In this document: positions 36,182 through 46,892 of the stretch, piece after piece
Layout: each line of letters begins with the position of its first letter
How positions within the stretch are numbered: position 1 is the first letter of the stretch
Source of the DNA: Pontederia crassipes
Lineage: Eukaryota > Streptophyta > Magnoliopsida > Commelinales > Pontederiaceae
Length of the DNA: 64,000 nucleotides
NCBI GenBank assembly: GCA_030549335.1
Contig: CM060195.1
Location: 3,893,501-3,957,500 of the forward strand
Direction of reading: 5' to 3'
The notes under the pieces: generated by a model
Told to the model about the DNA's origin: nothing
Seen by the model: only the letters and a program-made list of their open reading frames with translations
Databases searched by the model: none
Position numbers and translations under genes: made by a program

Positions 36182-36890
36182 CTTGTGTGTGTGTGCGCGT
36201 GAAAGAGAGAGATAGAGAGAGAAAGATTTTGGCAGGGATGAAATTAAGACAAAGTTTCAGGTGTATTTGTACAAAGAAGTGTCAGGTGAATCAGAACATA
36301 ATTGTGAGCAAGGGTGCTCGAGTGTTTAAAATGTGGTGCCTGTGCAGAGCCATGTCCTCGTCTGTGCACCTTCGTGCATGGAGAGAGAGCAACCATCGCA
36401 CGGAGAGACGTATGGAAGCAGAAAGATGTGAGCATTTTGCAGGTAGTCCACGATTACTTCACTCCTGTCCGCCCTCTCTCTTGTGCACTTGGCAACCTTA
36501 CAGTTCTCACAGAAGGGCCGCACCAGACTGGATCCTGACCAGATGACATGTTCTCAAATGCCCAAATCCAATGAGCCAGTTGATGCAGGGATCTGTTCTC
36601 AATGCAGATGGAACTTATTTGTATCCGATCTCCGAATGTCTTGTGCTTGCAGAAGTGGCAATAAATAGAAAATTCTCTCCATCCCTTTTGAGTTTCTGGT
36701 ATTCCAAAGGCTGACAAAGTTTATCAACAAAACATAATAACATTTAAATCATACTAAAAGAAGTTTTTGAAGGTGGTGTGCTAATCTTCTATTCTCTATG
36801 CAAAAAGTTTCTCTCTTGAGATATGGTTTAACATAAAATCGTTATGATTTTTGTAAGAGTCATAAAGTCATTACTTAATTATCGAGGTCC
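36182..36890. other. Upstream region of the proline-rich PNGase A gene
   Basis: A GA-rich run (36203-36226) lies immediately before the start codon on the minus strand. No TATA box was identified. Several open frames at 36187-36717 overlap each other on both strands without family resemblance. Confidence 0.5.
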
Positions 36891-36909
36891 ATTATATAGT
36901 ACTTTCCTT

Positions 36910-37636
36910 TTTTTTCTTTTTGGATGCGTTTGATTGGAAACTTTTTGCGAGAACTTTGCGAAAAGTTTCCAAACGCATGAAGTGATGAAAACTTTAAATG
37001 TTCCTGTGACTTCAGCCGGAACTGAAAGTCTTGTCGAAAGCAAGAACATTTGTTTTTTTCAATTTCATGTCATTTTAGCCGTCTTCTTTGACTTTTTTTT
37101 TCAAATTTCATCTATTTTTTAAATTATTTTATAATGTTTGGGTTATATAATTTAAAATATATTAATACATTATTAGGGATATTATAAAATAATTTATTAA
37201 ATATTATTAATTAAAAATTCTAAAATAATTGGTCCTAATAATTAATAAAATTTTTATTAATTAAACTATTCAATTAATTTTTTTAAAAATATATTATATT
37301 TGTATCTTAAAATGTACGTAAATTGTAATATTAATAATATTTAAAAGATTGAATCAAAATAAATAAAAATAATATAATGATTTACGTAAATTATAATATT
37401 AATAATATATTCTTATTTATTATAATTTTATACTTTATAAAATAATAAATTATATTCTTAGTTCTCCTTTTTTATCCAAACATCCACTAAAACTTATCCA
37501 TCACATCAACTTTTTAAATCCTTATCATTACACTTTTCATCCAAACACCAATCCAAAATTTTCTATCAAATCAATTAGTTCTTGAGAACTAATGTTCTCA
37601 CAATATTCTCGTATCAAACGTAGCCTTTGAGAAGTT
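36910..37636. mobile_element. Insertion of uncertain class flanked by a 15-bp duplication
   Basis: The direct repeat tatagtactttcctt occurs at 36895-36909 and 37637-37651. A T-rich tract follows the left copy, which would be a poly(A) tail of a minus-strand retroposon. Yet the internal ends (ggatgcgtttgat near 36922; complement of the right end ggctacgtttgat near 37625) form imperfect inverted repeats as in a MITE. The interior is AT-rich and non-coding. Both readings are possible. Confidence 0.55.
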
Positions 37637-37883
37637 TATAGTACTTTCCTTGTATTGAGAAAAGGGTGACAACTTACTTTAAAAGTAGCCAATAACATGG
37701 AGAGGTCTGAGCTTCCAATCATCCAAGATTTTATTTCAGGATTTTTACCTCTGTTTTAATTATTCTGTACGAGGACTGGGAATATGGGCAGACTCATAAC
37801 ACAATAAGCTAAGTTCAACACATTTGCTCTGCACCGGGACTATTTTGCTAAGTAAGAACAAGACATGCAATCCAATATATCAA

Positions 37884-38125
37884 GGATAAAATGGGTGTCC
37901 ACCCCCTTTAAAGCGGGTGGAAACCCCTGCCTGGATCGGTCACCGCCCGATCTCGGCGCGACGGCCCAGATCGAGGCGGATCGGTCTAGGCAAGATTTTA
38001 TATAAATCATGGCCGGTTCGTGGAGGAGACGTATCTCATCAGTTCGGTTCGCGGATATGTGCCGGTTCGACTTAGGGATTAGGGTACAAAATGGCCGAGT
38101 TGAATGCGTGTAAAAGGATTTTTTT
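37884..38125 (+). repeat. Left terminal inverted repeat of the MULE
   Basis: It pairs with 41115-41356. Near its outer end is a near-perfect palindrome (tccacccccttt / aaagcgggtgga) with one mismatch. Confidence 0.9.
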
Positions 38126-38526
38126 CTCTCTCCTCCTCTCACGGCCGCGTCGGCGACCGACCTCCTTTGCGTCCACAGCATCTCTGTGCTCCGCGACGGC
38201 AATCGACCTCCTTTGTGTCCACAGCATCCTCCCCCGCAACAGCGGCCGACCACCTCTGCGTTCGTGCCCTAGATCTCGCCTCTACTGCCGTGGACGCCGC
38301 GGATGAGAAGGGCCCCTGATCTCGACACTCACGACAATTCCTCCTCCACGATGGCAACGACACGGTCACTCTCAATGCACGCCACGGCCCGCCATAGCCG
38401 CCCGCTCGCCACTCCCTCCACGCTCGTTAGGCTCCTCTCGCTTCGCGTCATCGACTTCGGTGCTGTGCAAGGGCAGAATGCAGGCAAGAGTCTTGAATTT
38501 TAGGAATCTTATGATGTAGATTCTGT

Positions 38527-39031
38527 TGTGTATTTACATATGTGAGGTGGTCATGGCCTTGGAAGTTCAGATAATGACAATTTTTTTTAGTGTTTAGTGG
38601 TTAGTGTTTACTGCATATTGTTTAGTGTTTAGTGGTTACTGCATGATTTCCTAGTGTTTGTTAACTTCTTTCTTTAGTCTATTTCTTTTGGATTCTGAAT
38701 AACTTCCTAGTGTTTGTTAACTTCTTTCTTTAGTCTTAACAACAGATGTTGGAATATACTCAACAAATGCTTATGTGCTGTGCAACGACAGAATGCAGGC
38801 CAGAATGCTTATATGCTTGTGATGTAGATTATGTTGTGTATATGAGAATTCTAGTTTGATTCTGTTGTGTATCATAAACTCCTTGAAGGAGAAGTCTTTG
38901 GTTCTGTTGTGTATCATAAACACTTAATGCTCAAACAAAAATCGTTAATGCTCACTTAATGCTGAATATTGTCTTCCTTTTGTTCCTATTGTGTATTTAC
39001 ATATGTGAGGTGGTCATGGCCTTGGCAGTTC
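38527..39031. repeat. Direct repeats in the MULE interior
   Basis: The phrase ttacatatgtgaggtggtcatggccttgg occurs near 38531 and again near 38997. Shorter direct repeats (gtttagtggtta; cctagtgtttgttaacttc at 38651 and 38705; ttctgttgtgtat) lie between. The function is unknown. Confidence 0.75.
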
Positions 39032-39482
39032 AACTCCCTGCTGATTTGTGTTTATCGTCATGACAATCAGAATTTGTTTATTGATTTGTGTGTTACCAAT
39101 TGAGACAAAAGAATTTTTGCCTTCATGTTGCCTTCATCTTCTTGTCTAAGCTGAATATGATCTATAACAATTCTTTTAAAAGTACTTCATTAATTAGGAA
39201 TGATTCATGGAATCCACTTGTAGTGTTCTTCCGCTTAGCATTCCTTTTAATACATCAACCCTATCCTTCCTTTTTAGACTTCAAACTGGCATTCCTTTAA
39301 TACATCAACTCTGAGTTCAAGGATGCTCTGAGAATAAAAAAAGACAGACGGAATCTTCTTGGCGACAAACATTTTGTACTGCAAAATGGATAACATGAAG
39401 TAAGAGACTTCACTGTTTACTACTTTGGCAGTTTTACGGCAACCACCATGCCGGTGCTCAACTGGAAATAGAGATTCGTATG

Positions 39483-40022
39483 CTATTGATAAGAAAATAT
39501 ATTCATTTTGCACTCAGGTTCCATACATCCACAAGCAGAATCCATAAAGTTGATAACTAGATACAAGCTAAACATTCCACAACATGATTGCATGTGTTGT
39601 ATTACAATATGACCATCGTGCCACATAAACACGAACATTATGACTACAAGAATATTAATTATAGCAACGACTTTACAACATAACGACATTTCATAGGCTT
39701 GGACAATGTCTCCATCTTCTGCCAGATTATGAACTTCACTTCGATCAAGTTTGCGCAATAATCCGTTTATCACTTGGATAGATCTTTCATCAAATGGAGG
39801 ATCCATCCATGTAAAGTACTCGCACGCTCTTCTTTGCTACAATATAAAAGTAGAAGTATGTTAAAATTAGTAAACAATACACACAATAATTCATTAATCA
39901 CTTAAGTCGTTGAAACTCACTCCATAAAATGGACAATCGTAGAACCTCCTACCTGTATTATGTGAGGTCCAAGAGGTCTTTATCGCCACTTCCACTTGAC
40001 AATAACATCTAGGATGTGTCAT
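39483..40022 (-). CDS. GRF zinc-finger protein with C-terminal membrane segment, carried by the MULE
   Basis: Two exons on the minus strand, 40022-39921 and 39836-39483, join to 151 residues; donor complement GA^gtgagt, acceptor ttgtag^CAAAGA. Residues 1-45 match the GRF-type zinc finger: CYCQVEVAIKTSW, NTGRRFYDCPFYG, CEYFTWMDPP, with metal-binding Cys in CYC, DCP and ACE and the namesake GRRF. A short charged segment (VINGLLRKLDRSEVHN) is followed by one hydrophobic span (KVVAIINILVVIMFVFMW). GRF fingers bind nucleic acid; short GRF-plus-membrane proteins are amplified in plant genomes. It lies wholly inside the MULE, so it is either a captured host gene or an element-encoded factor. Expression is unknown. 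Confidence 0.7.
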
Positions 40023-40166
40023 AGCTACAATTAGAAAATAGGGTATTAAATTCTATGAGATGTATAAACTGATAATAGAAGTTAAACACTCCCAAGGATT
40101 ATTCTTTATTAGTATAGTGCATTCAACCAATGGAATCTTTTAAATGTTTTTCCAGAAGAAACAAAC

Positions 40167-40545
40167 AATGTTAATGTTCTGCAGAAGCAACAAACGAAAA
40201 ATGTTCCAACAAAAATGCATAGTCGGTTTCCCAAATCCGATTCCTTAGTAAACATATCTAAAAAAACAAGATAGCAGAAACACCTACAAGACAAAAAAAG
40301 TCTCACATTCTCGGCAGTGGCGTCGTCGTCCGTGGCAGCAGTGGTGTGGCAGTGGCGTCGTCGTCCATGGCAGCAGTGGCGTCCGGGGGTGGAGGCAGTG
40401 GCGTCCAGGGGTGGCAATGGCGTCGCGAGTAACAAACAATGTCAATGTTCTGCAGAAGCAACAAAGGGAAAATGTTCCAACAAAGATGCATAGCCGGTAT
40501 CCCAAATCAGATTCGTTAGTAGACATATCTAAAAAAAAAGATAGC
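40167..40545. repeat. ~270-bp-spaced direct duplication upstream of the GRF gene
   Basis: The segment caatgttaatgttctgcagaag... through aaaaaaacaagatagcag (40167-40280) recurs at 40437-40547 with scattered substitutions. Between them lie cgtcgtcgtc(c)-rich repeats (40320-40430). Minus-strand open frames across it are repeat products. Confidence 0.8.
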
Positions 40546-40651
40546 AGCGGCAACAGTGGCAAAAAAAGTGGTTACATTCTCGGTAGTGGCAATAGTGGCG
40601 TGGCAACAGCATCATCTTCCGGGGATGGCAACGCGTCGTGTCCGAGGCAGC

Positions 40652-41114
40652 AGCAGAGGCGAGATCTACGGCACGGATGCAGAGGATGTCGGCGGCCGTC
40701 GCAAGGGAGCAAGTCACTGTCGCAGTCGCGGAGGAGGAAGTTGCTGTCGTGGAGCGTGGAGGGAGTGGCGATCGGGAGTGTCCGGAGCACGGGCAGTGGC
40801 GTCCACTGCAACAGAGGGAAGATCTAGGGCACAGACACAGAGTAGGTTGGCGGCCGTCGCGAATGTAGCGAAGTGACCATCGTCCTTGCAGATGAGAAGT
40901 TGCCGTCGCGGACCGTGGAGGGAGTGGCGAGATAGCACGGGCGGCGGCGGCAGCGTCCACTGCAACAGAGGCGAGATCTAGGGCACAAACGCAGAGCAAG
41001 TCAGCGGCCGTCAAGAGGAAGTCACTCTCGCCATCTCGGAGCAAGAAGTTTCTGTCGCGGAGCGTGGAGGGAGTGGCGACGGCGGCGGCGGCGTCCACTG
41101 CAACAGAGGCAAGA
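40652..41114. repeat. GC-rich subterminal tandem array of the MULE, ~145-bp unit
   Basis: Units contain gcgagatctagggcac, gcagagcaagtcggcggccgtcgc, ggaagttgctgtcgcggagcg, tggagggagtggcga and gcgtccactgcaacagagg; about three and a half copies run from 40652 to the right inverted repeat. A single unit-like piece (cctagatctcgcctctactgcc, near 38268) lies by the left end. All long open frames here, on both strands, come from this array. Confidence 0.85.
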
Positions 41115-41356
41115 GGGAGAGAAAAATCCTTTTACACGCATTCAACTCGGCCCTTTTGTACCCTAATCCCTAAGCCGAACCGGCACATATCCACGAACCG
41201 AACCGATGCGATACGTCTCCTCCGTGAACCGGCCGTGATTTATATAAAATCTTGCCTAGACCGGTCCGTCTCGATTTGGCGTTGCCAGATCGGGCGGTGA
41301 CCAATCCAGGGAGGGGTTTCCACCCCCTTTAAAGGGGGTGGACACCCATTTTATCC
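41115..41356 (-). repeat. Right terminal inverted repeat of the MULE
   Basis: It is the complement of 37884-38125. It contains a perfect 24-bp palindrome at 41319-41342, whose half-site is tccacccccttt. Confidence 0.9.
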
Positions 41357-41365
41357 ATATATCAA

Positions 41366-43480
41366 ATATGTGAAGCTTAATTGTAATCAAAATTCTTTTT
41401 GTCACCATCACCCCAATAATTTAATCACCCTCAATTATCGTTAAAAAGCAATAATAATCCATAAGAATGATTCTCATGAATCATATACTTTTACTAATCC
41501 ATAAGAATGATGATCTCTGCAAGTACAGTATTCTACATATATGGAGCAACTCCGATCATATTAAACCCTTTCCACAATGCCGCATGTGTGTTCCCAAGAT
41601 TCAAAATACTAATAATTGAAGTTTTGCCCTGTGGACAAATGCAGAAACATTGCCATACTGAAGAAACTATTTCAAACTAGAGGGTGCATAAATAATTTGT
41701 CATCCTACATAAATCATGCAAACTTTTATAATGTGAATAAATTCAATTAGCATTCTGAGATAAATGCAAAATGATAATACAAAGGGTGGTCTTATTGCCA
41801 CTCCACTCTAAATTGACTTTTCTATCCCTTGCGTTAATTTTAAGATTCTTATTATATTAGTTTCACTTTGCTCTTTCATCGAATCTCTCCCAATTTATTC
41901 TGGATTAATTTTTTTGCCCTTTAAACTCTCCCAAGTTCCAAAGCAGCACCATCTCTCTCACTTTTTAGTCTAAGGTAAGTGAATTCAAAATTGATAAACA
42001 AAGTGAATAACAAACGTGCAATAAAACAATTAAGAAATAAATATTATATGAAGAGAAATAACATGATATTTTATTAAAAGAAGATATAATCCGAGTATAC
42101 TTAATAAACAACTTAAGTATAGATAACAAAATAGAATATCATCGGTCAAATTTATTTTATTTTGTTTTATTTTACTTCTTCTTAGTCACTCATCATAAAA
42201 AAAAATTCAAAATTATTCTCACGGTGGCATAGGCAAGATCATGGTGTTGATAAAGACCGTAACAAAACCTATAAGAAAGATTCACATGACTAGTTGAAAA
42301 AGTAAATAGCAGTCAATCAAGATTATATAGCACATATAACAAAATATATGTTGAAAAAATATTATCGAATATAAAGTATAACATGAAAAAAAAACTTTAT
42401 CGCAATAAAAATATATATTTTATGATACTGGATGCAAAAGAAAAAAATTAATTCTGACAACAAAAGGAGAATGATGTGTCATCCAAGACAAAATTTGGGT
42501 GGAAGTTAAAAAGGCGGAAGAGTATATTAATGATATTTAAAATTTAAAATAAAGATAGAGGATAAAGTTATCATTTTGAATTGACATTAAGCTTTTAAGA
42601 AGTGGTATTATGAGCACCCTAATACAAATATAATGTATTTGGCACACTGAAAATTTTGACCTCCTTCCTCACTAAAGACGAAAAGCTGTATTTGGCATAG
42701 AAAAGTATCAGAAATTCAGTTGGAGGTTTATCATTAATTATTACAAAGGATCTAAGCAGGGAGGTCAGATGGATTACTCAGATATCGAGCATGCATTTTC
42801 AAACACCTCTTGCTCTTTGTGACATCAGTCGAACACATTAGTATGGTAATGCATGCAGCCGGCCGGCGTATGCATCCATATCTCTTTAGAGTTTAGACCA
42901 CTCTTTTTAGAAGAGAATGATTAGGGGAGTAAGAATAACCCATCCCTTATCTGATTAAAAAATAATGATTCGAAAAAATTGAAAATTAGAACGATTTTTT
43001 AATAAAACGAAACCGATCGCTTAAACTAATGCTTCATTTGAAAAAAATCGTAAGAGTCCCTAAAACACGCTCTCTATTTATTAATTTTATTTATATAATT
43101 AATTTATAACTAATAATATTTTATTATTGTGTAATAAATTTTTACATGATTTAATATGTTACTGAAACTCTAATTTAATAGTTCTATTACTATATGATAT
43201 ATTTAGTTAAAAAATTAAATATATTAATTTTAATTTATTATATTTCTTAGAAATATTATTTTATTAAAATAGGGGTATGAAAAAATCATTCAAAAACTTT
43301 GACCCAATAAAGAGTGATTTTTATTTTTATTTTCTAAATAATTTTAAAAAATCCACTGGATGAGTTTTTTTGGGCAAAAAACTGACCAACCACTTTGAGG
43401 ATGATTCAAAAACCTTGGAAGTTAACCTTTACTTCTAACAATGATAATTTTTAAAAATCGAATTCGAACTTTCAATATCT
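41366..43480. other. Intergenic DNA, AT-rich
   Basis: No gene or delimited element is seen. The paired phrase ataagaatgatt recurs at 41461 and 41500. Confidence 0.45.
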
Positions 43481-43666
43481 TTATTTGTGCCAATTAAAAA
43501 GTTTGGCCCAATAGAGCCCAATCCAAAGCAGCCACCAGACTGGCCTCTCCCTTCCTCCCTCCCTCCTTCTAGTTCGTGTTCTTCTCCGGTTTTCTCTCTC
43601 TCCGAATCCTTCTCCAAAGTTTTGTTCATCAACGACTTAAATCTGGCTCTGATGATCGTGATGGTG

Positions 43667-44006
43667 TGATAGGAACCTAATTCCTAATACTAGTAGAAAT
43701 AGTTAACTTTCTTTGATTAGGATTAACTATTTACTTCATAGTTTGATTAACACTTTAGTTATTTACTTCTTACTTTGATTAGCACTTTATTTCTTTTAAT
43801 TCTAGTTCTACTAAGACTTATTTGGATTTACCCTATAAATAGGGTCTCTTGGAACTCTTTTTAATGATACATGAGAATACATTATTCTTTTGATATTTGC
43901 TTAGAGCAACTATCTTAGAGGCTTGACCCCCTCGAAGTGGTCTATTGGGGGTTTGATCCCCTCGAAGCGATCAACTTTGGCTCCTAGTTGGACTAGGAAC
44001 CTATCA
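43667..44006 (+). repeat. 5' LTR of the gypsy-derived element
   Basis: 340 bases, TG...CA, with a TATAAATA promoter box at 43834-43841. Nearly identical to the 3' LTR, so insertion is fairly recent. Confidence 0.88.
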
Positions 44007-44349
44007 ATTGGTATCATAGTTGTTCGATCTTCATCGGACAATTATCATATCTCGAATTTTTGGTTGGACCAATAACCTAGTTATCTGTCGCTGCCATCTA
44101 TCGCATCCGCTGCTGTCACTATATCGCATCACCGCCGCTTACTACTATCAATCAACCTCGATCATAACTTATTAATAGTTTATATTCATAATCTAATATT
44201 TCAAATGTGCAAAAAAAAAATCTATGGCTTCACAGAATTTATTGACTTTAGAGATTTTAACACTAGCCAATCGTCTTACTCAAATCAAAGAATGATTTTA
44301 ACAAATTTTACAAGTATTCCGACAAAAATAAATATCAACAAGTAAACAA

Positions 44350-44596
44350 GAAAAATCACGTAGAAGATGGGCTTGCAAATATTCAACTATTAAGTACGGT
44401 CGAGGAGTATCAGACTCGTTTTGAATTATTATCAAGTCAAATTAAAAATTGGAGAGAACATCGATTGGTGGAAACTTTTGTTGAAGAACTTCTCCCTGAT
44501 CTTCGACGAGAAGTGAAAGCTCGACGGCCCATTACTATAGTTGCTTCTATTTCTTTTGCCCGATGGGAAGAAGAACGTTTAAATAAAGAGACATAA
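44350..44596 (+). pseudogene. gypsy gag fragment
   Basis: A frame starting near 44395 reads TVEEYQTRFELLSSQI, then LVETFVEELLPDLRREVKAR and ISFARWEEERLNKET, the capsid-region pattern of plant Ty3/gypsy gag. It has stops on both sides and no independent start, so it is a remnant in the non-autonomous element. Confidence 0.75.
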
Positions 44597-45178
44597 AGTC
44601 GACTCTTGAACAAATCATTCCGAAGCACAAGTGCAATAATACTTTCATCACAAGTAGAAGAGTTCAATATTTCAGTTTCTTCAAAAATCTTTACTAAACT
44701 TTATCTCAACAAGAAACGAAGAATATTGAAGACAATTCAGTCAATGTTCAAGCTTCAGATTCATCTACTGAGATATCTTTTAAAGATGAGACATTTATAA
44801 TTCTATCGTCAAAGGAGAAAATAACTTTTGAAGAATCTAGTGCAAAATGCATTGAAGAATCATATATTGATAAGGACTTGTTCATGCTTATGACGATTAA
44901 CTCGGGCTCAAGAAAACTTGAAGATTGCGATGCTCAAAAGGTTCAAGGCCAATTTTATTCATGCAAAAAGAATTTGATCAATTTCAAATTCTATTTCTCC
45001 AGCGAATGCAAGCTTGTTCCAATACCACCCATGCCTAGTCAAAGCTACATTCTGAAGATGGATCTTTATTTTATTCAAATTATCAAGAGGCATCATCCGA
45101 TTAAGCATCGAAAGAAAAAGTTCTCTCACATGTTTCTGCATAGCCTTGAGGACAAGACTATTTTGAAAAGGGCGGGAA

Positions 45179-45517
45179 TGATAGGAACCTAATTCCTAAT
45201 ACTAGTAGAAATAGTTAATTTTCTTTGATTAGGATTAGCTATTTACTTCATAGTTTGATTAGCACTTTAGTTATTTACTTCTTAGTTTGATTAGCACTTT
45301 ATTTCTTTTATTTCTAGTTTTACTAAGACTTGTTTGGATTTATTATATAAATAGGACCCTTTGGAACTCTTTTTAATGATACATAAGAATACAATCTTCT
45401 TTTGATATTTGCTTAGAGCAACTCTCTTGGAGGCTTGACCCCTCGAAATGGTCTATTGGAGGCTTGATCCCCTCGAAGCGATCAACTTTGGCTCCTAGTT
45501 GGACTAGGAACCTATCA
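45179..45517 (+). repeat. 3' LTR of the gypsy-derived element
   Basis: 339 bases, with a TATATAAATA box near 45344-45353 at the position equivalent to that in the 5' LTR. Confidence 0.88.
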
Positions 45518-46892
45518 GCTGCGTTCTGGTGATCTTGGTGAACGTCTACCTCCTCGTCGAAAACCAGCACCACGATGATGCCAACCAGCCCTAGTTACTT
45601 AAGTCGTCGTCTCCCTCGGCCTCTTCGTCTCCGCCATCTCCATCCTCATGCTTACCGCCGAGTATTCAACCAGACGGCATGCCGGCACGCAATCTACAAC
45701 GGCGCGGGCAACCTCACCGCATGCATCGCCGTCGCCGTCATTGTCTTCTTCATCATATCCTTCTCCATGTTCTACTACGAGTCTACGATGGCATCCTAGA
45801 CAAGTTAAATCCGTTTTGTATTGTTGTTGTTTCTTTTTCCTCTTTGTTGTTTGTTTTGGTTGCATTAAGTTTATGGAGACAGTGAGTGATTGTTTCTGCT
45901 GTTGTCGTAGGAGCGTGGTGAAGAGATTTTAAGAAGCGCGCTGATATGTGTTATGTGCTCTTATTTTGGGAATTCTCTATGGCAAGATCAGTTCATGGAC
46001 TTATATTCATTTGTTCTTTTCATACCTCTATTATCTGCATTACTTAGAAATTTGTTGATCGTCCTAAATGAAGAACAGAGCCTGACACATTCATGCTTTC
46101 AGATTTTATTAATACAATATATCTTCTAGTTTTTCTTTATTAATTTTGGCGCGACATGATTGGAGATTCACGCCAAATGAAAGAGTGAACTAGGCTGCAA
46201 TTAGGTGACCTACGGACAATTTGATATGATATTCACAATAGGTGATGGAATTGATCATGTGCTTCCAACACATATTCATGAGGGTAAAGTATCTAGGAAT
46301 AATTTTTCCATGAGATAATTCTGCTTGAGTGCTTGGTTATGTGTATCATATGATTATTTGCTTGTTAAGAGGCTTTTAATTGATATGGGAAGATCAAAGC
46401 ATTTGACTATTAACCAATCATCTATGAAGCTAAATTGCTGTATACACTGTAGTGTGCAACTTACTGTTGATACCTTCTTTCTTATGACTGTTAAACTCAA
46501 CATAGCTATTAGATAATAGGAACTTATTTAACCAATGAGTCCTCATTAAATAAAAAGAGGACGTAGCTCGTATGGTGGAAACGGTCTAGCCTCCGGGTTG
46601 TGTTGCTGGAACTAGTGGCCCTGCGTTTGCTCCTCTTTCAAAGCTGATCATTCAAATGTTTGTAACCCTTGATACCAGTATGCACATATTTCCATTCGTT
46701 TCAGTGTCAATTTATCATATTCACATTGTTTGTTGTAGTTAAATTTTCATGTTGGTCATTCTTCTTTTGGTTTCAGGATTAGTGGGTAAAGTGGAATTCA
46801 CTGTTAGGCACCTCACTTCTTCCTCTGAAAGCTTTCCTAGTTCTTGGAGTGGATTCTCGAGTTCTCAACCTTGTATTAAGTCGAGTTCTCTG

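Larger units (their letters stand above)
37884..41356. mobile_element. Mutator-like element (MULE) with long inverted ends
   Basis: Inverted repeats of about 240 bases (37884-38125 and 41115-41356) start ggataaaatgggtgtccacc and remain highly similar to the phrase gaatgcgtgtaaaaggat. A perfect 9-bp target duplication, atatatcaa, flanks them (37875-37883 and 41357-41365). Long inverted ends and a 9-bp duplication are the defining features of Mutator-like elements. No MURA transposase is recognisable in the 3.47 kb, so it is non-autonomous. It carries a two-exon GRF zinc-finger gene on the minus strand and GC-rich subterminal tandem repeats. Confidence 0.9.
43667..45517 (+). mobile_element. Non-autonomous gypsy-derived LTR element (1.85 kb)
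   Basis: Two highly similar LTRs (43667-44006 and 45179-45517) begin TGATAGGAACC and end GGAACCTATCA. A primer-binding site (tggtatcatag, 44009) and polypurine tract (aaaagggcgggaa, ending 45178) are in place. The interior keeps a gag fragment, and just before the 3' LTR the phrase SLEDKTILKRAG, like the end of some gypsy polyproteins; protease, RT and integrase are gone. No matching 5-bp target duplication is seen (tggtg and gctgc), so one flank may have changed. It sits inside exon 1 of the LMBR1-like pseudogene. Confidence 0.88.
43628..46892 (+). pseudogene. Broken LMBR1-like membrane-protein gene (LIMR family), interrupted by an LTR element
   Basis: Exon 1 begins at 43628 (INDLNLALMIVMV; the start ATG is now ATC), stops at an LTR insertion (43667-45517), and resumes at 45519 as CVLVILVNVYLLVENQ, then VVVSLGLFVSAISILML, RHAIYNGAGNLT and VFFIISFSMFYYE in shifting frames. 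Exon 2 remains at 45911-45982 (SVVKRF ... CALILGILYG) after a ...tcgtag acceptor, and exon 3 at 46777-46892 (GLVGKVEFTVRHLTSSSESF, SFPSSW, QPCI) between tttcag and gtaaac. These match, from memory of the family, the N-terminal third of plant LIMR proteins, multi-pass LMBR1-type membrane proteins. Introns are retained, so it is a genomic duplicate and not a retrocopy. Later exons were not found. Frameshifts, a stop (NQP-stop), a deletion after NLT and the insertion make it non-functional. Confidence 0.85.

Noticed and set aside
34962..36215. 417-residue glycine-rich open frame on the plus strand
   Set aside because: It is the exact shadow of the proline-rich coding repeat (CCN codons read as GGN). 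The minus-strand frame has a signal peptide and a conserved enzyme domain.
37840..38375. Minus-strand frames (137 and 78 residues) over the MULE left end
   Set aside because: They read through the terminal inverted repeat, and the equivalent arises at the right end (41064-41300).
40529..41098. 189-residue frame
   Set aside because: Produced by the 145-bp tandem array; peptide repeats follow the DNA repeats.
46559..46645. tRNA-like/SINE-like string (gtagctcgtatggtgg ... gttgctggaac)
   Set aside because: An A-box-like word is present but the B-box is poor, and no cloverleaf, poly(A) tail or target duplication could be built.
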